This document shows, piece by piece, positions 32,805 to 41,442 of a stretch of 64,000 nucleotides of DNA. Below the pieces are notes generated by a model. It ran no database searches. It saw only the letters and a program-made list of their open reading frames with translations, and had not been told where the DNA came from. This DNA comes from Streptomyces formicae (GTDB taxonomy: Bacteria > Actinomycetota > Actinomycetes > Streptomycetales > Streptomycetaceae), in NCBI RefSeq assembly GCF_022647665.1, contig NZ_CP071872.1:6758001-6822000 (forward strand), read 5' to 3'. Positions within the stretch are counted from its first letter, which is position 1; each line of letters starts with the position of its first letter. Made by a program: the position numbers and the translations under genes.

Positions 32805-33894
32805 AGTGTCCTGAGTCGGAGATTCGTCGGCAGTATGTTGCGACTTTGTCGAGGATTTCGTCGGCTGTTTTGGTCCAGGTGAAGGGCCGTGAGTTGGTGT
32901 TCCAGTCGGCGAGCCAGGTGCGGATGTCGCGTTCGAGAGCCTGGACGGAGCGGTGGACACCTCGGCGGAGTTTCTTGGTGGTGAGTTCGGCGAACCACCG
33001 CTCCACCAGGTTCAGCCACGAGGATCCGGTCGGTGTGAAGTGCAGGTGGAAGCGTGGATGGGCGGCCAGCCACTTCTTGACGGCCGGCACCTTGTGGGTG
33101 ACGTAGTTGTCCAGGATCAGGTGCACGTCAAGCTCGCGGGGCACCTCGCGGTCGAGCTTGATCAGGAACTTCTTGAACTCCGTTGCCCGGTGCCGACGGT
33201 GCAGTGAGCCGATGACCTTACCCGTTGCCGTGTCCAGGGCGGCGAAGAGTGTGGTGGTGCCCGCACGCACGTAGTCGTGGCTGCGGCGCTCGGGCACCCC
33301 GGGCATCATCGGCAGAACCGGCTGGGAGCGGTCCAGGGCCTGGATCTGGGACTTCTCGTCCACGCACAGGACCAGTGCCCGCTCCGGCGGATCGAGATAC
33401 AGCCCCACCACGTCGCGGACCTTGTCCACGAACAGCGGGTCCTTGGACAGCTTGAACGTCTCGGCCCGGTGCGGCTGGAGTCCGAATGCCCGCCAGATCC
33501 GGGAGATCGCCGACTGCGACATACCGGTGGACGCGGCCATGGACCGGGTCGACCAGTGAGTGGCATTCTTCGGTGTCTCCTCGAGTGTCTTGACGATCAC
33601 CCGCTCGACATCTGCGTCGGTGATCTTGCGTGGCACACCGGGTCGCGGTTCGTCGCACAAGCCGTCCAGTCGGCGCTCGAGGAAGCGCCGCCGCCAGGTG
33701 CGGACCGTGTCCGTGGTGATCCGTAACCGCCGGGCGACCTCCGCGATCGCATGCCCTTCGGCACACTCCAACACGATCCGCGAACGCAACGCCAACGACT
33801 GGGCACTCGAACGACGACGCACCCACGACTGCAACATCTCCCGCTCGGCATCGGTCAGCACAACCGGCGGAATCTTCGGTCCAGGACGACTCAC
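32803..33894 (-). CDS. IS630-family DDE transposase
   Basis: 363 residues from ATG 33894. The N-terminal helix-turn-helix (HAIAEVARRLRITTDTVRTW, WRRRFLERRLDGL) is followed by a second DNA-binding part. The catalytic DDE triad is visible: Asp in ALVLCVDEKSQIQALDRS, Asp in VHLILDNYVTHKV, and Glu in SSWLNLVERWFAEL. Full length, no frameshift, so possibly active. The stop codon TAG is built from the TA target duplicate plus the element's last base. It is the only gene of the element at 32806-33928. Confidence 0.95.
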   Translation of the reverse strand: MSRPGPKIPPVVLTDAEREMLQSWVRRRSSAQSLALRSRIVLECAEGHAIAEVARRLRITTDTVRTWRRRFLERRLDGLCDEPRPGVPRKITDADVERVIVKTLEETPKNATHWSTRSMAASTGMSQSAISRIWRAFGLQPHRAETFKLSKDPLFVDKVRDVVGLYLDPPERALVLCVDEKSQIQALDRSQPVLPMMPGVPERRSHDYVRAGTTTLFAALDTATGKVIGSLHRRHRATEFKKFLIKLDREVPRELDVHLILDNYVTHKVPAVKKWLAAHPRFHLHFTPTGSSWLNLVERWFAELTTKKLRRGVHRSVQALERDIRTWLADWNTNSRPFTWTKTADEILDKVATYCRRISDSGH

Positions 33895-33928
33895 ACCAGA
33901 CCAACGACGAATCTCCGACTCAGGACAC
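32806..33928. mobile_element. IS630-family insertion sequence
   Basis: About 1.12 kb bounded by a TA duplication (32804-32805, 33929-33930) typical of the IS630/Tc1 superfamily. The terminal inverted repeats run 32803-32829 and 33905-33931 and are identical over 27 bases, starting CTAGTGTCCTGAGTCGG. Inserted exactly at the boundary between rodA's stop codon and the MITE-like repeat, leaving both intact. Confidence 0.92.
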
Positions 33929-35127
33929 TAGGCACTTATCGGCCGCTGGACCCTGATGGACTGGAGCAGGCCGACCGCCACCCATACCGCGAACATCGAC
34001 GAGCCGCCGTAGGACACGAAGGGCAGTGGAAGCCCGGCGACCGGCATGATGCCGAGCGTCATGCCGATGTTCTCGAAGGACTGGAAGGCGAACCAGGCGA
34101 TGATCCCGGCGGCGACGATGGTGCCGTACAGCTCGGTGGTCTCGCGGGCGATCCGGCAGGCGCGCCAGAGCACCACGCCGAGCAGGAGGAGGATGAAGCC
34201 TGCGCCGAGGAAGCCGAGCTCCTCGCCCGCCACCGTGAAGACGAAGTCCGTCTGCTGCTCGGGCACGAACTGGCCGGTCGTCTGTGAGCCCTTGAAGAGG
34301 CCGGTGCCGAGCAGTCCGCCGGAGCCGATGGCGATGCGTGCCTGGTTGGTGTTGTAGCCGACGCCCGCGGGGTCGAGTTCGGGGTTGGCGAAGGCCGCGA
34401 AGCGGTTGATCTGGTACTCGTCGAGGAGTCCGAGGAAGGTGACCAGGATGCCGCCCGCCACGCCGGTGCCGATGAGCCCGAGCACCCAGCGGTTGGATGC
34501 GCCGGAGGCGAGCAGCACGCCGAGCACGATCACGACCATCACCATGACCGAGCCGAGGTCGGGCATCAGCATGACGATCACCATGGGGACGACCGCCAGG
34601 CCGAGCGCCTTGGCGACGGTGCGGTGGTCGGGGTGGACCTGGTCGCCCGCGTCGACCTGGGCGGCCAGCAGCATCGCCATGCCCACGATGATCGTGATCT
34701 TCACGAATTCGGAGGGCTGGAGCGAGAAGCCCGCGCCGATGACGATCCACGCGTGGGCGCCGTTGATGGTCGCGCCGAGCGGGGTGAGCACGAGCATGAC
34801 GAGCAGCACCGAGATGCCGTAGAGGACCGGTACGGCTCCGCGCAGGGTGCGGTGGCCGAGCCAGACGGTGCCGGCCATCAGGGCGATGCCGATTCCGGTG
34901 TTCAGCAGGTGCCGGAAGAGGAAGTAGTACGGGTCGCCCTGGTTGAGCTCGGTGCGGTTGCGCGTCGCCGACCAGACGAGGAGCGCGCCGATGAGCGAGA
35001 GGGCGATCGCGGAGAGCAGCATCGGCCAGTCGAGCCGGCGCAGCATCGAGTCACGGGCGGTGAGCCTGGCCCAGGGTCCGCGGTCGGGGGCGTAGCGGGC
35101 GACGGAGAAGCTGTTGGTTCCGGCCAT
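33928..35127 (-). CDS. rodA: RodA/FtsW-type peptidoglycan glycosyltransferase (SEDS)
   Basis: 399 residues from ATG 35127, about ten membrane helices. SEDS signatures: LNTGIGIALMAG, ATINGAHAWIVIGAGFSLQP (the conserved lipid II/glycan region), QPSEFVKITIIVGMAM and QSFENIGMTLGIMPVAGLPL, FVSYGGSSM. It polymerises glycan strands with PBP2 during lateral wall or spore-wall synthesis; in Streptomyces the mre cluster mainly serves spore-wall formation. The start lies just 3 bases after the PBP2 stop. Its TAG stop (33928-33930) is formed by the IS630 junction; without the insertion the stop would still be TAG. It is the last gene of the mre operon. Confidence 0.95.
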   Translation of the reverse strand: MAGTNSFSVARYAPDRGPWARLTARDSMLRRLDWPMLLSAIALSLIGALLVWSATRNRTELNQGDPYYFLFRHLLNTGIGIALMAGTVWLGHRTLRGAVPVLYGISVLLVMLVLTPLGATINGAHAWIVIGAGFSLQPSEFVKITIIVGMAMLLAAQVDAGDQVHPDHRTVAKALGLAVVPMVIVMLMPDLGSVMVMVVIVLGVLLASGASNRWVLGLIGTGVAGGILVTFLGLLDEYQINRFAAFANPELDPAGVGYNTNQARIAIGSGGLLGTGLFKGSQTTGQFVPEQQTDFVFTVAGEELGFLGAGFILLLLGVVLWRACRIARETTELYGTIVAAGIIAWFAFQSFENIGMTLGIMPVAGLPLPFVSYGGSSMFAVWVAVGLLQSIRVQRPISA

Positions 35128-35130
35128 GGG

Positions 35131-37305
35131 TCAGTCCCTCCGGCCGGTCGCGGGGGGCGGGCCCATGAGCGCTTGCGTGCCGCCCTCGTCCGGCTTGGGC
35201 GGGGCGTACGGCTCGATCTTCGGGGCGTCGATGGAACCGTCGGGCTGGATCTTCGGCAGCGCCTTCTGCGGCTTGGGCAGCAGGGCCTTCTTCAGGTCCT
35301 GGTTGCCTTCCATGTCGAGGCCGTAGAGCGCGTTGTAGATGTTGCGGACGGCGGGTCCCGAGGCGCCGGAGCCGGTACCACCCTGGGAGATGGTCATGAC
35401 GATCGAGTAGTCGTCGGTGTACGTGGCGAACCAGGAGGTCGTCTGCTTGCCGTGGACCTCGGCCGTACCGGTCTTGGCGCGCATCGGGATCTTGTCCTGG
35501 GGCCAGCCGCCGAACCGCCAGGCGGCCGTACCGCGGGTGGCGACTCCGGCGAGGGCCTCGTCCATCAGCTTCTGCGTCTTGACGTCCATCGGGAGCTTGC
35601 CGTGGGACTTGGGCTTGATCTCGCGGATGTGCTTGCCGTCCGGGCTGACGACCGCCTTGCCGACGGTCGGGTTCCAGAGCGTGCCGCCGTTGGAGATGGC
35701 GGCGTAGATGGTGGCCATCTGGATGGGGGTGACGAGCGTGTCGCCCTGGCCGATGGAGTAGTTGACCGAGTCACCGGCGCGCATCAGGTTGCCTTCGAGG
35801 CAGTTCTCGTAGGACAGCTGCTGGATGTAGCTGCCGCCCTTCTTGCCGATCTTGCACCAGTAGTCCTTGTTGGCCTCCCAGAACTGCTGCTTCCAGCGGC
35901 GGTCGGGGACGCGGCCGGTGACCTCGTTGGGCAGGTCGATGCCGGTCTCGGCGCCGAGGCCGAACTGGTGCGCGGTCTTGTAGAACCAGTCGGCCGGGCT
36001 CTGCTTCGGCTTGAGTCCGCCGTCCTTCCTCCACTGCTGGTGGGCGAGGGCGTAGTAGACGGTGTCGCAGGAGACCTCCAGGGCCTGGCCGAGGGTGATG
36101 CTGCCGTGGCCCTGGGACTCGAAGTTCTTGAAGACCTGGTTGCCGATGGAGTACGAGCTCGGGCAGGGATAGCGGCCCTTGAAGTCGTATCCGGCGTTGA
36201 CCGCGGCGGTCGTCGGGACGACCTTGAAGATCGAGCCGGGGGCGGCCTGGCCCTGGATGGCCCGGTTGAGCAGCGGGAAGTTGGACTTCTTGCCGGTGAG
36301 CTTGGCGTAGTCCTTGGCGGAGATGCCGCCGACCCAGGCGTTGGGGTCGTAGGTGGGCAGCGAGGCCATCGCCACCACCCGGCCGGTCTTCGCCTCCATC
36401 ACCACGACGGCGCCGGAGTCGGCCTTGTAGTTGGTGTTGGTGTTGTCGTCGAAGACCTTGCGGGCTTCCTTCATCGCGTTGTTGAGCTCCCATTCGGCGA
36501 CCGCCTGGACGCGGGCGTCGATGGAGGTGACGACGTTGGCGCCGGGCTCGGCCTTGTCGGCCTTGGCCTGGCCGATGACCCGGCCGAGGTTGTCGACCTC
36601 GTAGCGGGTGACGCCGGCCTTGCCGCGCAGCTCCTTGTCGTACGTACGCTCGAGTCCGGAGCGGCCGACCTGGTCGGAGCGGAGGAACGGCGAGTCGGTG
36701 TTCTTGGCCTTCTCCAGCTCCTCGTCGGTGACGGGCGAGAGATAGCCGAGCACCTGCGAGGTGTTGGCCTTGCCGGGCGCGGCGTAGCGGCGTACGGCGG
36801 TGGGTTCGGCGGTGATGCCGGGGAAGTCCTCGGCGCGCTCGCGGATCTGGAGGGCCTGCTGGGTGGTGGCCTCGTCGGTGACGGGGATCGGCTGGTAGGG
36901 GGAACCGTTCCAGCAGGGCTGCGGGGTCTCGGAGTCGCAGAGCCGGACCTTGTCCATGACGTCCTTCGGCTTCATGCCGAGGATGCCGGCGAGCCGGGTG
37001 AGGACGCCCTTGCCGTCGTCCTTCATCTTCAGCAGCTCGGTGCGGGACGCGGAGACGACGAGGCGGGTCTCGTTGTCGGCGAGCGGGACACCGCGGGCGT
37101 CGAGGATGGAGCCGCGGACGGCGGGCTGGACGACCTGCTGGACGCCGTTGCCGGACGCCTCCTTGGCGTACTCGTCGCCGTTGCGGATCTGGAGGTACCA
37201 GAGGCGGCCGCCGAGCGTGGCGAAGAGGGAGAAGACCAGGACCTGGATGATGACGAGGCGGATCTGGACGCGGGGCGTCCGTCCGGTCTCGGGAATGTTG
37301 CTCAC
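35131..37305 (-). CDS. mrdA: Class B penicillin-binding protein 2
   Basis: 724 residues from ATG 37305. One N-terminal helix (RLVIIQVLVFSLFATLGGRL), a dimerisation domain (RGSILDARGVPLADN), then the transpeptidase with active-site motifs SxxK in PGSIFKVVPT, the SxN region near YSIGQGD and KTG in MRAKTGTAEVHGK. The Pro-rich tail follows. It cross-links peptidoglycan with RodA as partner. It lies between mreD and rodA (4 bases before the rodA start), forming mreBCD-pbp2-rodA, read right to left. Its size is in the usual range for Streptomyces. The stop at 35131 allows translational coupling with rodA. Confidence 0.95.
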   Translation of the reverse strand: MSNIPETGRTPRVQIRLVIIQVLVFSLFATLGGRLWYLQIRNGDEYAKEASGNGVQQVVQPAVRGSILDARGVPLADNETRLVVSASRTELLKMKDDGKGVLTRLAGILGMKPKDVMDKVRLCDSETPQPCWNGSPYQPIPVTDEATTQQALQIRERAEDFPGITAEPTAVRRYAAPGKANTSQVLGYLSPVTDEELEKAKNTDSPFLRSDQVGRSGLERTYDKELRGKAGVTRYEVDNLGRVIGQAKADKAEPGANVVTSIDARVQAVAEWELNNAMKEARKVFDDNTNTNYKADSGAVVVMEAKTGRVVAMASLPTYDPNAWVGGISAKDYAKLTGKKSNFPLLNRAIQGQAAPGSIFKVVPTTAAVNAGYDFKGRYPCPSSYSIGNQVFKNFESQGHGSITLGQALEVSCDTVYYALAHQQWRKDGGLKPKQSPADWFYKTAHQFGLGAETGIDLPNEVTGRVPDRRWKQQFWEANKDYWCKIGKKGGSYIQQLSYENCLEGNLMRAGDSVNYSIGQGDTLVTPIQMATIYAAISNGGTLWNPTVGKAVVSPDGKHIREIKPKSHGKLPMDVKTQKLMDEALAGVATRGTAAWRFGGWPQDKIPMRAKTGTAEVHGKQTTSWFATYTDDYSIVMTISQGGTGSGASGPAVRNIYNALYGLDMEGNQDLKKALLPKPQKALPKIQPDGSIDAPKIEPYAPPKPDEGGTQALMGPPPATGRRD

Positions 37306-37324
37306 GCTGCGGAGACCCCCTCGT

Positions 37325-38008
37325 TCACAGTCGCTTGATGCCCTTGATGCGGCCGGCGCGGCCCGCTCTGCTCCTGGCCGCCTTCACCCGCAGTCCGCCG
37401 CCCAGGCCGGTGCCGCGCTGGCTGCCGATGCGCAGTCCGGTGCCGAACGAGGTCCAGCCGCCCGCCACGTCGGCGCTGCCGGAGGGCTGGTTGTCGGCGA
37501 GCGGGTCGTTCTCGGCGCGTCTGGCGAGCGCCATGATCAGTGGCACCGTGAAGGGGGCCAGCAGCAGGTCGTAGACGGTGGCCGTGAACAGCAGCGAGCC
37601 GAGGCCCACATGGCGGGCGGCGGTGTCGCCGACGAGGGCGCCGACGCCCGCGTACAGCAGGGTGGAGCCGATCGCCGCACCGACGACCACGAGCATCGGG
37701 CCGGTCGCCGAGGTGAGCCGGCCGGTCTCCGGCTTGACCAGGCCCGCGAGATAGCCGATGACGCACAGCACGAGCGCGTAGCGCCCGGCGGCGTGGTCGG
37801 CGGGCGGGGCGAGGTCGGCGAGCAGGCCGGCGCCGAAGCCGATGAGGGCGCCGCTGGTGTGGCCGTACACGAGTGCGAGGGCGAGCACGGTGAGCAGCAG
37901 CAGGTCGGGGACGGCTCCGGGGAGGTGGAGCCGGGCGAGGACGGAGACCTGGATGACGAGGGCGACCACGACGAGCGTGGTGGAGAGCAGCATCCGGTTG
38001 AAGCGCAT
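37325..38008 (-). CDS. mreD: Rod shape-determining membrane protein MreD
   Basis: 227 residues from ATG 38008, five or six membrane helices (LLSTTLVVVALVIQVSVLAR, AVPDLLLLTVLALALVYGH, LIGFGAGLLADLAPP) and a basic C-terminus rich in Arg/Gly. The LPGAVPDLLLL and FGAGLLADLAPP segments are characteristic for MreD. It bridges MreC and the cytoplasmic MreB. It sits 19 bases downstream of mreC and 19 bases before the PBP2 start; all genes are on the same strand with short gaps, consistent with one operon. Confidence 0.93.
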   Translation of the reverse strand: MRFNRMLLSTTLVVVALVIQVSVLARLHLPGAVPDLLLLTVLALALVYGHTSGALIGFGAGLLADLAPPADHAAGRYALVLCVIGYLAGLVKPETGRLTSATGPMLVVVGAAIGSTLLYAGVGALVGDTAARHVGLGSLLFTATVYDLLLAPFTVPLIMALARRAENDPLADNQPSGSADVAGGWTSFGTGLRIGSQRGTGLGGGLRVKAARSRAGRAGRIKGIKRL

Positions 38009-38026
38009 GGTGTTCAGCTCCTCCTG

Positions 38027-39112
38027 CTACTCGTCGTCCGTGCCGGTGCCGGTGCCGGTGCCGGTGCGCGTGCCGGCGCTGGCGCTCGGGTCGGGTCCGG
38101 TACTGGCGTTGGTGTCCGCCGCGGTGCCCGTGGTGGCGTCGCCGTCACCGGCCCCCTTCTCGGTGCAGTCGGCCTGCTCCTCGCCCTCCGGCAGCCGGCC
38201 GTCGGGGCACGGGGTGACCGTCACCGTGACCGTCGGCGTCGGGGTCGGCCTGGGCTTCGGCGGGAGCACGGTGTCGCGCGGGTCGGTGCGGGGCGCCTGG
38301 ACGACGACTCCGACGATGTCGAGCTTGGAGAAGGAGGCGTACGGCCGGACGTAGATGGTCCGGGTCAGACCGCCGCCGGAGGGGTCGACGCGGACGACGT
38401 CGCCGACCGGGACGCCGGGCACGAACGGCTTGTCGGCCTGTGAGCCGAAGGTGACCAGCCGGTCGCCCTTCTTCACCTTCGCCTTGCCGTTGAGGAGCTG
38501 GACGGCCAGCGGCCGGTCTCCCTGACCGGTCGCGAAGCCGAGCTCGTCGGTGCTCTCCATGCGCGTACCGACGGTGAAGTCGGGGTCGTTGGCGAGGAGC
38601 ACGGTCGCCGTGTCGGGGCCGACGGTGGTGACCCGGCCGACCAGGCCGTCGCCGTTGAGTACGGTCATGTCGCGCAGGATGCCGTCGTTGGAGCCGACGT
38701 CGATGGTGACGGTCCATGAGAAGCCCTGGGCGGCTCCTATGGCGATGACCTCCGCGGCCTTGATGCCGTACTGCCCGTTGGCCGCCTTCTTCAGCATGGA
38801 GTCGAGCTGATGGAGGCGGCTGCGGTTGCGGGCGTCGCTGCCGAGCCTCGCCTTGAGAGCCGCGTTCTCCCGTTCGAGCACGGCGATGCGGTTGTGCCGC
38901 TCCCCCGAGTCCCGGACCGCCCCGATGGCGTTGCCGACCGGATCGACGGCGGCCGCCACGCCGTGCTCGACCGGTCCGAAGACCGCGGCGGCGGCCTGCC
39001 GGGCGCCGTCGACCGGCGACTCCTGGCCCCCGCGGATATCCACCGTGATCAGTGCGAACGCGATGGCGATCAGCAGGACCAGGAGCAGCCGGCTCTCTTT
39101 CGTGTCCCTCAC
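38027..39112 (-). CDS. mreC: Rod shape-determining protein MreC
   Basis: 361 residues from GTG 39112; the frame is open further upstream, but the protein begins here with VRDTKESRLLLVLLIAIAFA, the membrane anchor. A coiled coil (about 70-110, LERENAALKARLGSD) leads into the paired beta-barrels (VIAIGAAQGFSWTVTIDVGS, GLVGRVTTVGPDTATVLLAN, VKKGDRLVTFGSQADKPFVP, GVPVGDVVRVDPSGG). The C-terminal tail is unusually Thr/Gly/Asp-rich and contains a GGTGCC-type hexanucleotide repeat near 38040-38070 (GTRTGTGTGTGTDDE), an extracytoplasmic and probably variable extension. It scaffolds the elongasome between mreB and mreD. Confidence 0.94.
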   Translation of the reverse strand: MRDTKESRLLLVLLIAIAFALITVDIRGGQESPVDGARQAAAAVFGPVEHGVAAAVDPVGNAIGAVRDSGERHNRIAVLERENAALKARLGSDARNRSRLHQLDSMLKKAANGQYGIKAAEVIAIGAAQGFSWTVTIDVGSNDGILRDMTVLNGDGLVGRVTTVGPDTATVLLANDPDFTVGTRMESTDELGFATGQGDRPLAVQLLNGKAKVKKGDRLVTFGSQADKPFVPGVPVGDVVRVDPSGGGLTRTIYVRPYASFSKLDIVGVVVQAPRTDPRDTVLPPKPRPTPTPTVTVTVTPCPDGRLPEGEEQADCTEKGAGDGDATTGTAADTNASTGPDPSASAGTRTGTGTGTGTDDE

Positions 39113-39252
39113 GTGCGGCGGCCGTGCCTTCCTCGTCGGAATGTGTGTGGTGCCGTGTGCTGGTGTTGCTGCGTTACTGCTGTGCTGTTGTCCGCCGTAC
39201 CGGTGACGTGCGGCCGCGCGAGCTGCGGACTCGCGCGGCGTGCGCCACCCCG

Positions 39253-40272
39253 CTACCGGCGCGGCTGGGCGTCCAGCACCTGCTGGAGCGCCTCGAACTC
39301 CTCGACGCACTTGCCGGCGCCGAGCGCGACGGAGTCCAGCGGGTCCTCGGCGATGTGGATGGGCATACCGGTCTCGTGGCGCAGCCGCTCGTCGAGGCCG
39401 CGCAGCAGGGCGCCGCCGCCGGTGAGGACGATGCCCCGGTCCATCACGTCGCCGGAGAGCTCCGGCGGGCACTTGTCGAGGGTGGTCTTCACGGCGTCGA
39501 CGATCGCGTTGACCGGCTCCTCGATGGCCTTGCGGACCTCGGCCGCGGAGATGACCACGGTCTTCGGGAGGCCGGAGACCAGGTCGCGGCCGCGGATCTC
39601 GGTGTGCTCGTCCTTGTCGAGGTCGAACGCCGAGCCGATGGTGATCTTGATGTTCTCGGCGGTGCGCTCGCCCAGCAGAAGGCTGTACTCCTTCTTGATG
39701 TGCTGGATGATCGCGTTGTCCAGCTCGTCACCGGCGACCCGGATCGACTGTGCCGTGACGATTCCTCCCAGCGAGATCACGGCGACCTCGGTGGTGCCGC
39801 CGCCGATGTCCACCACCATGTTGCCGGTGGCCTCGTGGACCGGCAGAGCCGCTCCGATGGCCGCCGCCATCGGCTCCTCGATGATGTGCACCTGGCGGGC
39901 GCCTGCCTGGGTGGACGCCTCGATGACCGCGCGGCGCTCCACGCCGGTGATGCCGGAGGGCACACAGACGACGATCCGCGGACGGGCCGCCCAGCGGCGC
40001 TTGTGGATCTTGAGGATGAAGTAGCGGAGCATCCGCTCCGTGATCTCGAAGTCGGCGATCACGCCGTCCTTGAGGGGGCGCACGGCCACGATGTTGCCCG
40101 GCGTGCGGCCGATCATCTTCTTGGCTTCGGAGCCCACCGCGAGGATGCCGCCGGTGTTGGTGTTGATGGCGACGACGGAGGGCTCGTTGAGGACGATCCC
40201 ACGACCTCTTACGTACACCAGCGTGTTGGCGGTCCCGAGGTCGACAGCCATGTCACGGCCGATGAACGACAT
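39253..40272 (-). CDS. mreB: Actin-like cytoskeletal protein MreB
   Basis: 339 residues. ATG 40272 is preferred to ATG 40293 because AAGGGGA lies directly before it. Actin-fold nucleotide motifs: GRDMAVDLGTANTLVYVRGR (phosphate 1), NMVVDIGGGTTEVAVISLGG (phosphate 2) and IVLTGGGALLRGLDERL (adenosine). It polymerises under the membrane and positions wall synthesis; in Streptomyces it chiefly protects spore-wall integrity. It is the first gene of the mre operon; a promoter must lie in 40294-40508, a 270-base intergenic region that also contains the ndk terminator. Confidence 0.97.
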   Translation of the reverse strand: MSFIGRDMAVDLGTANTLVYVRGRGIVLNEPSVVAINTNTGGILAVGSEAKKMIGRTPGNIVAVRPLKDGVIADFEITERMLRYFILKIHKRRWAARPRIVVCVPSGITGVERRAVIEASTQAGARQVHIIEEPMAAAIGAALPVHEATGNMVVDIGGGTTEVAVISLGGIVTAQSIRVAGDELDNAIIQHIKKEYSLLLGERTAENIKITIGSAFDLDKDEHTEIRGRDLVSGLPKTVVISAAEVRKAIEEPVNAIVDAVKTTLDKCPPELSGDVMDRGIVLTGGGALLRGLDERLRHETGMPIHIAEDPLDSVALGAGKCVEEFEALQQVLDAQPRR

Positions 40273-40508
40273 AGAGTTCCCCTTGTTTCCCATGAGGATG
40301 CGTCGGGCCTTCCCAAATCGAGCTTTGATGGCTTTTCAGGTAGGCGAGGAGGGTGAGGTACGGCTGGTGTACGGGTGCTCTGGCGTGAAGGCTTCCATCG
40401 TAGTGCCGCCTGCCCGGACAGCGCGCGCTGGCCCGCCTCGGTAAGGGTGACGACGAGTCGGAGCGATGCGTTCCCGGTCTCGTCGTCCGTATGCGTGCGT
40501 ATACCGAA

Positions 40509-40535
40509 GGGCGACCGAAATTCCTTCGGTCGCCC
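40509..40535. terminator. Hairpin after ndk
   Basis: Perfect 11-bp stem (GGGCGACCGAA with TTCGGTCGCCC) and 5-base loop, about 33 bases after the ndk stop in its direction of transcription. It insulates ndk from the mre operon promoter. Confidence 0.8.
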
Positions 40536-40567
40536 CAGGCTATGAGCGCTGTATGGCTGACTGGTAA

Positions 40568-40981
40568 TCAGGAAAGACCCGGGAAGAAAATCTTCAGTTC
40601 CCGGATGGCGGACTCCTCCGAGTCCGAGGCGTGGATCAGGTTCTCGCGGACGATCGTGCCGTAGTCGCCGCGGATCGAGCCGGGGGCCGCGGCGATCGGG
40701 TCGGTCGGGCCGGCGAGCGCGCGGACGCCCTCGATGACGCGCTCGCCCTCGACGACGAGCGCGACGACCGGACCGGAGGACATGAACGCCACCAGCGGCT
40801 CGTAGAACGGCTTGCCCTTGTGCTCGCCGTAGTGCAGCTCCAGGGTCTCCTGGTCCAGCTCGCGCAGCTCCAGCGCGGTGATCTGCCAGCCGGCCTTGCG
40901 CTCGATGCGGCCGATGATCTCGCCGATCAGGCCGCGGCGGACGGCGTCGGGCTTCAGCAGGACGAGCGTGCGCTGGCTCAC
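40568..40981 (-). CDS. ndk: Nucleoside diphosphate kinase
   Basis: 137 residues, the standard length. N-terminal RTLVLLKPDAVRRGLIGEII, then GKPFYEPLVAFMSSGPVVAL and the phosphohistidine motif NLIHASDSEESA (catalytic His followed by ASDS). It exchanges phosphate between nucleoside tri- and diphosphates. Start ATG 40981; single gene with a gap of about 90 bases before the DUF4233 gene and its own terminator. Confidence 0.98.
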   Translation of the reverse strand: MSQRTLVLLKPDAVRRGLIGEIIGRIERKAGWQITALELRELDQETLELHYGEHKGKPFYEPLVAFMSSGPVVALVVEGERVIEGVRALAGPTDPIAAAPGSIRGDYGTIVRENLIHASDSEESAIRELKIFFPGLS

Positions 40982-41072
40982 GGTGCGGGCTCCTTCGAGT
41001 GCGGGTCGCAGGATGTGGAGGTCAGTAAGGGGGTCTGCGCCTCAGAGGCTACAGGGCGCAGGGCCGGCCCCG

Positions 41073-41438
41073 TTACACAGCGTCAGGCCCTGGGGAGACA
41101 TCGGGGCCCTGCTGTGCCGCGAAGGCCGCCTTCGCCTCGTCGACCTGCCGCCCGTAGTGGACCGACGCCCACCACAGACCGGCGAAGACGACGCCCAGGA
41201 TGAACATCATCGGCACGACGAAACCGCTGGCGATCAGCCCGATCTGCAGCGCCCAGCCGAGCTGCACCCCACCGGGACGGGTGATCATCCCGCACAGCAG
41301 CACCGACAGCAGCATCGCGGCACCGCAGACCGTCCAGACCACGGCCGTGGACAGCCCGTCGGTCTTCATCGCCACCAGACCGGCGAAGCCGATCACGAAG
41401 AACTCGCCGATCAGGGTCGACGCACAGAGCGTACGCAT
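41073..41438 (-). CDS. DUF4233 domain membrane protein
   Basis: 121 residues from ATG 41438, four predicted helices (IGEFFVIGFAGLVAMKTDGL, CGAAMLLSVLLCGMI, GWALQIGLIASGFVVPMM, ILGVVFAGLWWASVHYG). This family is nearly always encoded right after folC in actinobacteria, as here (folC stop 41443, 4 bases before its start). The function is not known; a role linked with folate or membrane processes is unproven. The C-terminus is charged and probably cytosolic. Confidence 0.9.
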   Translation of the reverse strand: MRTLCASTLIGEFFVIGFAGLVAMKTDGLSTAVVWTVCGAAMLLSVLLCGMITRPGGVQLGWALQIGLIASGFVVPMMFILGVVFAGLWWASVHYGRQVDEAKAAFAAQQGPDVSPGPDAV

Positions 41439-41442
41439 GGGT

